Below, piece after piece: positions 1 to 5,675 of a DNA stretch of 14,836 nucleotides. The DNA is taken from positions 10,770-25,605 of the forward strand of contig DEKQ01000018.1 in the NCBI GenBank assembly GCA_002353975.1, written 5' to 3'. Source of the stretch: Prevotellaceae bacterium UBA2718. GTDB taxonomy: Bacteria; Bacteroidota; Bacteroidia; Bacteroidales; Bacteroidaceae. Each line of letters opens with the position of its first letter. Positions within the stretch are counted from its first letter, which is position 1. Both the position numbers and the translations under genes were made by a program. A model generated the notes under the pieces. The model saw only the letters and a program-made list of their open reading frames with translations, ran no database searches and was not told where the DNA came from.

Positions 1-45
1 AATTCAAAATTCATAATTTTAATTTATAAACTATCGCCCACATCT

Positions 46-72
46 CTCCCCCTTGGGGGAGCTGAAGGGGGC
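46..72. repeat. Palindromic intergenic repeat (CTCCCCC-TT-GGGGGAG)
   Basis: The first 89 bases hold no gene. They are AT-rich except for a perfect 7-bp inverted repeat around TT at 46-61, followed by CTGAAGGGGGC. This has the look of the short palindromic repeats scattered through Prevotella-like genomes. It lies directly before the small membrane protein at 90. Similar C-rich/G-rich DNA occurs inside the CYTH gene (408-445) and at 13118-13152. I see no clear -7 promoter element here. Confidence 0.55.
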
Positions 73-89
73 TTTAATTTGAAATAAAA

Positions 90-242
90 ATGAGCAACAA
101 CAAAGCAAAAAGAGACGCTAAGAAGGCGGCCTACGCAGCTAAGAAGGAGCAGGAAGGCCGCAATGTAATCAACTGGATCTTCGGTATCCTCATCGCGTTA
201 GGTGCGCTGTATGCCATCTATACAATGTATATCGTATCATAA
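90..242 (+). CDS. Small membrane protein of unknown function (50 aa)
   Basis: This 50-residue reading frame starts at ATG 90 and ends at TAA 240-242. The first ~25 residues are strongly basic and charged, with Lys/Arg/Ala-rich helical sequence including AKKAAYAAKKEQEGR. Residues ~28-48 are hydrophobic (INWIFGILIALGALYAIY) and form one likely transmembrane helix. This predicts a single-pass protein with its basic N-terminus in the cytoplasm. It ends 15 bp before the CYTH start and is probably its operon partner. The coding case rests on the coherent charge/hydrophobic pattern, the ATG start and the tight spacing. I recognise no family. A chance ORF is possible but unlikely. Confidence 0.72.
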   Translation: MSNNKAKRDAKKAAYAAKKEQEGRNVINWIFGILIALGALYAIYTMYIVS

Positions 243-257
243 AGAAGTAAAGACATT

Positions 258-806
258 TTGGAGATAGAACGGAAATATCTCGTCAGTCGTGATGATTCCT
301 TCCGTTCCATGGTGAGCACGTCCTATCTCATCTCTCAGGGCTACATGGCTGTGAGCGGTGCTACGGTTCGCATCCGCCTGCGGCGTGAAGTGGAGCGTGG
401 CCAGAAGCTCTCCCTTCCCCCTGGAGCTGAGGCTGGAGGCGAGGGCGTTGCGTTTCTCACCATCAAGGGAAAGTCACGCGACGGAGGACTATCGCGTTAT
501 GAGTTTGAGCGTCAGATACCCATCCCTGACGCCCTGGAGATGCTGCAGCTGTGTAAAGGCGGCAGGATCGACAAGGTGCGCCACATTGTGAACTATGAGG
601 GACACGTGTGGGAGATAGATGAGTTTCATGGCGACAACGAAGGCCTGCTCATGGCAGAAGTAGAGCTGGAGAGTCCTGATGAACCAATCGTTTTGCCCCA
701 TTTCATCGGGCCTGAGGTGACGGGAAACCCTCTCTTCTACAATAAGCACATGCTGCGAGAGCCTTACCCCACTTGGCGACATACATTGCCCAAAGAATAT
801 CAATGA
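258..806 (+). CDS. CYTH domain protein (triphosphate tunnel metalloenzyme fold), TTG start
   Basis: This 182-aa cytoplasmic protein starts at TTG 258. No ATG lies between the upstream in-frame stop (240-242) and the signature, and the TTG places EIERK at residues 2-6, exactly where family members begin. Visible tunnel-forming charged motifs are ExExK (2-6), TVRIRLR (36-42), LTIKGKS (67-73), RYEFERQIP (80-88), DKVRH, WEIDEF and MAEVELES. CYTH proteins bind triphosphates with divalent metals. Bacterial single-domain members are often misnamed adenylate cyclases, and many are tripolyphosphatases, so the substrate cannot be fixed here. Typical members run straight from VRIR into the LTIKG strand in ~155 aa. 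Here ~20 extra residues (about 44-63) are inserted, encoded by repeat-like DNA. Its stop overlaps the next start (ATGA), suggesting translational coupling. Confidence 0.9.
   Translation: MEIERKYLVSRDDSFRSMVSTSYLISQGYMAVSGATVRIRLRREVERGQKLSLPPGAEAGGEGVAFLTIKGKSRDGGLSRYEFERQIPIPDALEMLQLCKGGRIDKVRHIVNYEGHVWEIDEFHGDNEGLLMAEVELESPDEPIVLPHFIGPEVTGNPLFYNKHMLREPYPTWRHTLPKEYQ
408..445 (+). repeat. Repeat-like C-rich/G-rich insert inside the CYTH gene
   Basis: A C-rich stretch (CTCTCCC, TTCCCCCT) passes into a G-rich one (GGAGCTGAGG, TGGAGGCGAGGG). It resembles the intergenic palindromic repeat at 46-72, which shares CTCTCCC and GGAGCTGA in the same order. It is read in frame as a Pro/Gly/Ala/Glu linker, residues 51-63. 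Origin by insertion of a dispersed repeat is an inference. Confidence 0.4.
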
Positions 807-2494
807 CCATCAAGCCAACCCACCTTTCAGGCGAAATAATCGCCCGCTTTATGCTGCTCTGCCTCGTGCAGGCTATGGTATCCACATCCAGTGCACAGAC
901 AACATTTCTCTGCAATGGTGCAGAGCGGGTCTCGTCTGTGCACTGTTTGTATGTCAACCCCGCCGTTCCCACCGATACGGCGGCCTTCACCTTTGCCTCG
1001 GCCAAGGAGGCTCTGACCTTTGCGCAGGGCCGGAAGCACGTGGAAATCTATCTTGAGCCCGCCGTCCATTGGCTCGATGACCCCGATGACCCTGCGGTGC
1101 GTATGCCCGCAGAAGGCTCCACGGTGCCGTTTGGCATGCAGCTGCGGCTGTCGTGTTGCGATATTATCGGGCTGTCAGACAATCCCGCTGATGTGGTCTT
1201 AGCCTGTAACCGCGGCCAGACGCAGGGCGCGGTGGGTAATTTCACGATGCTCCACATCACGGGTGACAGCATCACCCTGCGCAATCTGACGCTGGGAAAC
1301 TACTGCAACGTGGACCTTGAATATCCTCGTGACACGACGCAGAACCGTCCCCGCCGCCGCGATGCCATCGTGCAGGCGCAGCTCGCCATCTGCAACGGCA
1401 CCCACTACCGAGCCAGCAACTGCCGCTTCATCTCGCGTCTGAACCTCTGTCCGCTTGCCGGGGCCAACGATGTGGAGTTCCATGACTGCTACTTTGAGTG
1501 CACCGATGATGCTCTCTGCGGCACTGCGGACTATTATAATTGCCGCTTCACGTTCTTCTCCAGCAAGCCGTTCTACAGTACCAGCCGTCGCGGCGCACAC
1601 TTCTACGACTGCGACATACACAGCAAGACACGCGGCACGCAGTATCTCACCAAGCGCACCTCACTTGTCACGATGCACCGCTGCCGCTGGACAAGCGATG
1701 ACCCGAACCTGAAGATAGAGTGGACCAAGCGCCCGTCGCCGGACTATGCCTGCGTGATGGACGGCTGTACCCTCAACGGTCAGCCCCTCTCCGTGCCTAC
1801 GCCCACCGAGCCGTTGCCGCTGACACTCCCACCGTTTGATATACAGAAAACGCCGATAAAATCGGCTAAAACAATCGACGAAGGATGGATAATGGACTGC
1901 TATGTACCGTCGGATATACCGCCAGAGCACCTCTATCACCCCAAACCCGATGCTCCGAGCTGGGGCTTTGCACAGGGACTGAACGGTGGCGAAGGGCACT
2001 GGGGACTGGTGCAGCTGCAACGCGGCGCTCGCATGATGCTGCCGTCTGACAAGATTCGTGCCGTGGAGCTGCTGCTATATCCCTGCAAGGATGCGGGTCA
2101 GGGCTTCGGTTCTGCCACCGCTCAGTACATGGATGTGTGCATAAAGTTTGATGTCAATACGCTCACTGGCTACGGTGTCCGCTTCCGTCGTACGCCAGAC
2201 TATGACCACGCCGTGGAGATGCTGCTCGTGGAATACCGTAACGGAGCAATCACTGCTATCTCCCAGGCAGAGCGTTGCGACCTGTATAAGCCGGGGTGCC
2301 GCGTGAAGGTATTGGCTGATGCCGCTGCTCCGGGTGGTCCGGAGAGCCTGACCGCGTCGATAGAACACCAAGGGCGGGTGCAGACCATCACTGCCAAAAT
2401 GCCCCATTCCAACGGCTTCGGGGGCTTCCATCTGCAGCACACGGGGAGCTGCGGAGAGTCTGCGACGCTCATTGCGAGCATAGAGATGAAGTAG
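803..2494 (+). CDS. Secreted cysteine-rich right-handed beta-helix protein (pectin-lyase fold, pectinesterase-like)
   Basis: This 563-aa protein starts at ATG 803, which overlaps the CYTH stop as ATGA. A longer start at 773 would lie inside CYTH. Residues 1-32 end in a signal peptide (MLLCLVQAMVSTSSAQ). Residues ~70-325 show short repeated strands typical of a right-handed parallel beta-helix, with rungs such as LHITGDSITLRNLTLG, YRASNCRFISR, VEFHDCYFEC, YYNCRFTF, HFYDCDIHS and MHRCRW. A Pro-rich joint near 330-345 leads to a C-terminal domain (~355-563) that looks like a beta-sandwich. Pectinesterases and polysaccharide lyases use this helix, but I do not see the pectinesterase catalytic motif, so activity is unproven. 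The mature protein has 23 cysteines, several stacked in successive rungs. Co-transcription with CYTH and the 50-aa protein is likely; no shared function is obvious. Confidence 0.75.
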   Translation: MTIKPTHLSGEIIARFMLLCLVQAMVSTSSAQTTFLCNGAERVSSVHCLYVNPAVPTDTAAFTFASAKEALTFAQGRKHVEIYLEPAVHWLDDPDDPAVRMPAEGSTVPFGMQLRLSCCDIIGLSDNPADVVLACNRGQTQGAVGNFTMLHITGDSITLRNLTLGNYCNVDLEYPRDTTQNRPRRRDAIVQAQLAICNGTHYRASNCRFISRLNLCPLAGANDVEFHDCYFECTDDALCGTADYYNCRFTFFSSKPFYSTSRRGAHFYDCDIHSKTRGTQYLTKRTSLVTMHRCRWTSDDPNLKIEWTKRPSPDYACVMDGCTLNGQPLSVPTPTEPLPLTLPPFDIQKTPIKSAKTIDEGWIMDCYVPSDIPPEHLYHPKPDAPSWGFAQGLNGGEGHWGLVQLQRGARMMLPSDKIRAVELLLYPCKDAGQGFGSATAQYMDVCIKFDVNTLTGYGVRFRRTPDYDHAVEMLLVEYRNGAITAISQAERCDLYKPGCRVKVLADAAAPGGPESLTASIEHQGRVQTITAKMPHSNGFGGFHLQHTGSCGESATLIASIEMK

Positions 2495-2522
2495 GAAATC
2501 TATACCAGCAGGAGAAAAATTT

Positions 2523-2585
2523 GAGCGCTCGGCCCTTTAGGGACGCTTTCAGAGCAGAGCGGAGAAAGAAATTCGTGAAATTCGT
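2523..2585. repeat. Intergenic palindromes and 9-bp direct repeat before the lipoprotein
   Basis: The 125-bp gap before 2620 contains GAGCGCTC (2523-2530), a CCCT-TT-AGGG hairpin (2533-2542) and GAAATTCGT repeated head to tail (2568-2576, 2577-2585). No confident promoter was seen. A reading frame can be extended to TTG 2521 through this DNA, but the residues look like translated repeat. Confidence 0.45.
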
Positions 2586-2619
2586 GGTTCTTAAACACAT
2601 CAGAAACTTTCATTGTATT

Positions 2620-3714
2620 ATGCGATACTTGTCTTTATCTATGGTTTTCACAGCCGCTGTTGTTTGCTTTTCCGGCTGCAAGAGTGCCGGCGCGGAGTGG
2701 CCGCTTGTGGCCGGTGTGCTTGACGGGCCGCTGCCTGCTGACACAGCACCGGCGCATGTGCTGGCTGCTATTCAGAATGCCGAGCGCTTCCATGAGCACG
2801 ATATTATGAGCGATACACTGTCCAATGTCGCTGTCTTCAGCCTTGATGAAGTAGATACTACATCAACCGAAGGGTACGGCATGGTAGTGATGAGGGGTGC
2901 CATTTCAACCACGTTCCCCCATATCCGCAACGTGCGTCCGCCCCTGGCGCGCTACGACGGTAAGGCGCAGACGCTGTGGCTTACCAGTAGTGCGATGGAG
3001 GGAACGGGTGTCGCGGTGGAAAGACTCTACGCCATTCGGTTCCGTGACAATGACTCTGCCTACATCGCCCACGCGCCTGCACAGCCCTACGACCTTCAGC
3101 AGCAGCTCTGCAAGCGCCTTGGCTACGCAGTGAACGGAGCACGCATGACGTTCTATGACGGCAGCGACTCCATCGTAACAGTTACTGATACCCTTACCGA
3201 CATGGGACCATTGGACAAGGAACACCCGCTCTGGATAGGCGAGCAGATGGTCTTTGACCTTTCGGGCGACACTCCCAGCCTGCTCGTCACGCCCGGTGTG
3301 AAGTACGCCGCAGGCGGTGCATTGGCCTACGACTGTATGCCTACGCTCCGTGCGCCGCTGACCTTCGGGGCCGACGGCACCATCAGCCTCGGACGCCTTT
3401 CAGCCGTAGAGCATCCCTTTGAGGGTGACTACCTTGACGAAGACAACAACGAGCCGAACCTGCACATATACTATGATCGCAGTGATGGGAGCTACAGCGT
3501 TGAAATCGGTATCTTCCGCCTGACACTCCTTGATGACGGTATAGGCACAGTAGATGGCGACAACCTCAGGTTTACCGCCACCGATGCCGCCGGCAATCCC
3601 ATCAGCGGCATCATATCCCTTCAGGGCGATACGGCTGTGGTGAAGTTTACAGGCAGCCGCTGGGACCTGCTGCCCAACGGGTCAGAGTTCCGATACTTCA
3701 GAGATAGACATTAG
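2620..3714 (+). CDS. Lipoprotein of unknown function with C-terminal beta-rich domain
   Basis: This 364-aa protein starts at ATG 2620, which directly precedes a lipoprotein signal: hydrophobic residues 7-16, then FSGC with lipidated Cys20. It should be anchored in the inner or outer membrane facing the periplasm or surface. The middle (~50-260) has no motif I recognise. Residues ~266-360 form a separate beta-rich unit that opens with FEGDY and ends with WDLLPNGSEFRYFR. Alternating strands and Gly/Asp turns suggest a small lipocalin- or calycin-like barrel; this is a shape guess, not a family match. The gene stands alone: 125 bp of repeat-rich spacer upstream, a bidirectional terminator downstream, and a convergent regulator. 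Confidence 0.75.
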   Translation: MRYLSLSMVFTAAVVCFSGCKSAGAEWPLVAGVLDGPLPADTAPAHVLAAIQNAERFHEHDIMSDTLSNVAVFSLDEVDTTSTEGYGMVVMRGAISTTFPHIRNVRPPLARYDGKAQTLWLTSSAMEGTGVAVERLYAIRFRDNDSAYIAHAPAQPYDLQQQLCKRLGYAVNGARMTFYDGSDSIVTVTDTLTDMGPLDKEHPLWIGEQMVFDLSGDTPSLLVTPGVKYAAGGALAYDCMPTLRAPLTFGADGTISLGRLSAVEHPFEGDYLDEDNNEPNLHIYYDRSDGSYSVEIGIFRLTLLDDGIGTVDGDNLRFTATDAAGNPISGIISLQGDTAVVKFTGSRWDLLPNGSEFRYFRDRH

Positions 3715-3736
3715 GCCAAGATGTGGGGGAGTGCGA

Positions 3737-3764
3737 AAAAGTAACAGCCGTTACTGTAACTTTT
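3737..3764. terminator. Bidirectional terminator between convergent genes
   Basis: AAAAGTAACAG (3737-3747) pairs with CTGTAACTTTT (3754-3764) with one mismatch and a 6-nt loop. The arms supply T-rich tails on both strands. It lies between the ends of the lipoprotein gene (3714) and the convergent regulator gene (3773), as expected for a shared terminator. Confidence 0.6.
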
Positions 3765-3772
3765 ATTACTAT

Positions 3773-5548
3773 TCAAGTTTCGCCAAACCGTGTGGGTGGC
3801 ACGCCGAACATGGCGCGGAAGCAGCGGCTGAAGTAGCTTACTGACGAGAAGCCGGTGGCATAGCTGACCTCGGTGATGGTGTGTCCGCCCTCGCGTATCA
3901 TTTCTGCCGCATGACGCAGGCGGATGGTGCGCATGAACTCCGTGGGCTTCTGTCCTGTCAGTGACTGTATCTTGCGATAGAAGGTCATGCGGCTCATGCA
4001 CATGTCGCTGCTCATTTGTTCCACGGTATAGGCATCGTCGCTCAGGTTGGCCTCCACCAGTGATATGGCTTTCCTCAGCCATTCATCCTCGGGGGACGTG
4101 GCCTGCGTGGGCGATGGTTGCGGAGATGTGGGTTGGGAGACCGCCTCCCCACCGGGGGACGCAAGCGTCCTCATCTGTTCCATGAACTTTTTGCGTTGCC
4201 GTCTCAGGGTCAGTATGTATGCCGCGAGCAGGCACAGACCTGCTGCCGTCAGGCCATACACGCAGTACATCCACCAGCTTGTCATCCACTGCGGCAGCCT
4301 CTCCACCACCTTCTCACGCCCAGGCTGGCTCCAGCGCTCGCCGGGCTTGGTCTCCTGCAGTTCTATGCAGTATGTGCCGTTGCTCTCGCGACTCTGTTGT
4401 CGCAGTGTGTGCCGCCGCACATCATACAGCCTCGTATAGCGGTCGCTCACCATGATGAGGCGTCCCGCCGTGTCTGCCGACATGGCTATTATGCCGTCTC
4501 CGTACTCATTAGTGCAATACTCGTCTGCCTCCACCTTTCCGTTGCGGTAGCGGTGCAGCTGTCCGTAGATAGTTGCCAGCCACAGTGTGCCGTCGGGCGT
4601 GAAGGCCATTGCCGAGACATCCTTCATGTCTCGCAGGATAATCTCCTCTTTGCCGTGTCGCAGACATCTTATGTCCCTGCCAGTGCTGAACCACAGCTCG
4701 CCCTTCTTGCTGGTGGCTATTGCCGTCGGCAGCGCCGTCAGGTGGCGTGCCTCACGCAGGGCTGCTGCTGCCTCCCTTGTGAAAATGGTGCCCTGAAACC
4801 ATTGCTTCTGCTTCTCCCCGCTCACGGCAAAGCAGTCCCCGAAGCTGTCAGAGACCAGCAGGCGGCCTTGGTTGTCAGTCGTCACACGGCTGAGGGAGGC
4901 CAGCAGACGGCCTTGGCTGTCCTGCGTCACACGGGTGAAGCCCATGCTGTCGGGCCATTCCGTCATGGTGCGCACAAAGCGCCCGCGGTCCAGTAGCAGC
5001 GTCCCGCCTTCCCATTCCTTGCACCAGATGCGTCCCTGCCTGTCTTCATGCAGGCGGAATATGTATTTGTCGGCCACGGGATACGTGTGCAGCAGTGCTC
5101 CGTCGGCAGAGTATTCATACACCTTCTTATTGGACGTAAGCCACCAGTGGCCGTTTTTTGCCACGACGATGTCGTCCACGCGCTTGTCATCCACGGCTGT
5201 CAGTCGGTGTATGGAGTAGTCGCGCTTGTCCAGCACGTTGGCTCCGTGGGTGGTCCCGATGATAATTCTCATTCCCGCCTCGGCCAGACATATCACCGTG
5301 TTGCTGCCCAGCAGGTCCGGATGTTCGGCATCCGAACGGAACACGTCAACCTGCCTTCCGTCGTCGCGGCACACGCCGCCGCCGTCAGTCCCATACCAAA
5401 GGAAGCCCTCGCGGTCCTGCATCACATAGAGCACCTTCTCCGAGGACAGCAGTTCGCGGTTCGGAAGTTCAAGGCGCTGATAGACCTGAGCAGCCACAGA
5501 GAGGGGCAATATCAGGCCCAGAAGCAGGAGTGTCAAGCTGTATTTCAT
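3773..5548 (-). CDS. Membrane-tethered propeller sensor with AraC-type DNA-binding domain (HTCS-like, kinase-less)
   Basis: This 591-aa protein starts at 5548 (MKYSLTLLLLGL); an ATG at 5575 falls on the predicted promoter. After a signal peptide (1-20) come about eight propeller-type repeats (~30-390), e.g. VMQDREGFLWYGTDGGGV, LHEDRQGRIW and AFTPDGTLWLATI, which should fold outside the inner membrane. One transmembrane helix (425-446) is followed by a basic stop-transfer patch, a Ser/Pro/Gln linker (~462-488) and a complete AraC HTH pair (505-591), including ITEVSYATGFSSVSYFSRCFR. Hybrid two-component systems of Bacteroidetes have this sensor and output but also Y_Y_Y, histidine kinase, ATPase and receiver domains, all missing here. 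By family logic it senses a periplasmic glycan fragment and controls the divergent GH43 gene; the ligand is unknown. There is no sign of internal deletion or frameshift. Confidence 0.88.
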   Translation of the reverse strand: MKYSLTLLLLGLILPLSVAAQVYQRLELPNRELLSSEKVLYVMQDREGFLWYGTDGGGVCRDDGRQVDVFRSDAEHPDLLGSNTVICLAEAGMRIIIGTTHGANVLDKRDYSIHRLTAVDDKRVDDIVVAKNGHWWLTSNKKVYEYSADGALLHTYPVADKYIFRLHEDRQGRIWCKEWEGGTLLLDRGRFVRTMTEWPDSMGFTRVTQDSQGRLLASLSRVTTDNQGRLLVSDSFGDCFAVSGEKQKQWFQGTIFTREAAAALREARHLTALPTAIATSKKGELWFSTGRDIRCLRHGKEEIILRDMKDVSAMAFTPDGTLWLATIYGQLHRYRNGKVEADEYCTNEYGDGIIAMSADTAGRLIMVSDRYTRLYDVRRHTLRQQSRESNGTYCIELQETKPGERWSQPGREKVVERLPQWMTSWWMYCVYGLTAAGLCLLAAYILTLRRQRKKFMEQMRTLASPGGEAVSQPTSPQPSPTQATSPEDEWLRKAISLVEANLSDDAYTVEQMSSDMCMSRMTFYRKIQSLTGQKPTEFMRTIRLRHAAEMIREGGHTITEVSYATGFSSVSYFSRCFRAMFGVPPTRFGET

Positions 5549-5572
5549 TGCGGTTTTACGGTTAGAGATATG

Positions 5573-5580
5573 CAAAGTTA
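5573..5580 (-). promoter_or_regulatory. -7 promoter element for the regulator gene
   Basis: Read on the minus strand this is TAACTTTG, a full match to the Bacteroidetes -7 consensus TAnnTTTG. It lies 24 bp before ATG 5548, giving a leader of roughly 15-20 nt. No clear -33 TTG is placed upstream. It overlaps the first copy of the direct repeat at 5575, so a protein bound there could block it. Confidence 0.6.
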
Positions 5581-5605
5581 CATAATTTCATCGTGAAGTT
5601 ACATA
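5575..5605. promoter_or_regulatory. Candidate AraC-type operator: 10-bp direct repeat spaced 21 bp
   Basis: AAGTTACATA occurs at 5575-5584 and again at 5596-5605, a 21-bp offset equal to two helical turns. AraC-family proteins bind such direct repeats. The site lies in the divergent gap between an AraC-type regulator and its neighbouring hydrolase. The first copy overlaps the regulator's -7 element; the second lies just upstream of where the hydrolase's -33 should be. A weaker AAGTTA occurs at 5622-5627. The binding assignment is inferred. Confidence 0.5.
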
Positions 5606-5633
5606 TATGAAAGCGCCTTTTAAGTTATTTTTG

Positions 5634-5641
5634 TACTTTTG
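5634..5641 (+). promoter_or_regulatory. -7 promoter element for the GH43 gene
   Basis: TACTTTTG matches TAnnTTTG and lies 34 bp before ATG 5676. No TTG is found ~19 bp upstream, consistent with a promoter needing an activator. The surrounding TTGTAC-TTTTGCCGCCGGAA is almost the same as that at the alpha/beta hydrolase promoter (9847-9866). Confidence 0.65.
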
Positions 5642-5675
5642 CCGCCGGAAATTTCAACCAAAACAGACTGACAAT

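Noticed and set aside
1199..1621. 140-codon minus-strand frame in the beta-helix gene
   Set aside because: It is antisense to clear beta-helix rungs and shows only Ala/Val/Arg-rich shadow composition.
2521..2619. Longer N-terminus for the lipoprotein from TTG 2521
   Set aside because: It would put 33 Arg/Phe-rich residues from repeat DNA before a standard lipoprotein signal; ATG 2620 fits far better.
4118..4996. 292-codon open frame opposite the regulator gene
   Set aside because: It lies wholly antisense to a well-supported propeller coding region; its His/Gln/Arg/Cys-rich product has no domain and results from the GC bias of the true frame.
5549..5575. Upstream ATG at 5575 for the regulator
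   Set aside because: It overlaps the -7 promoter element (5573-5580), and the next ATG starts a clean signal peptide.
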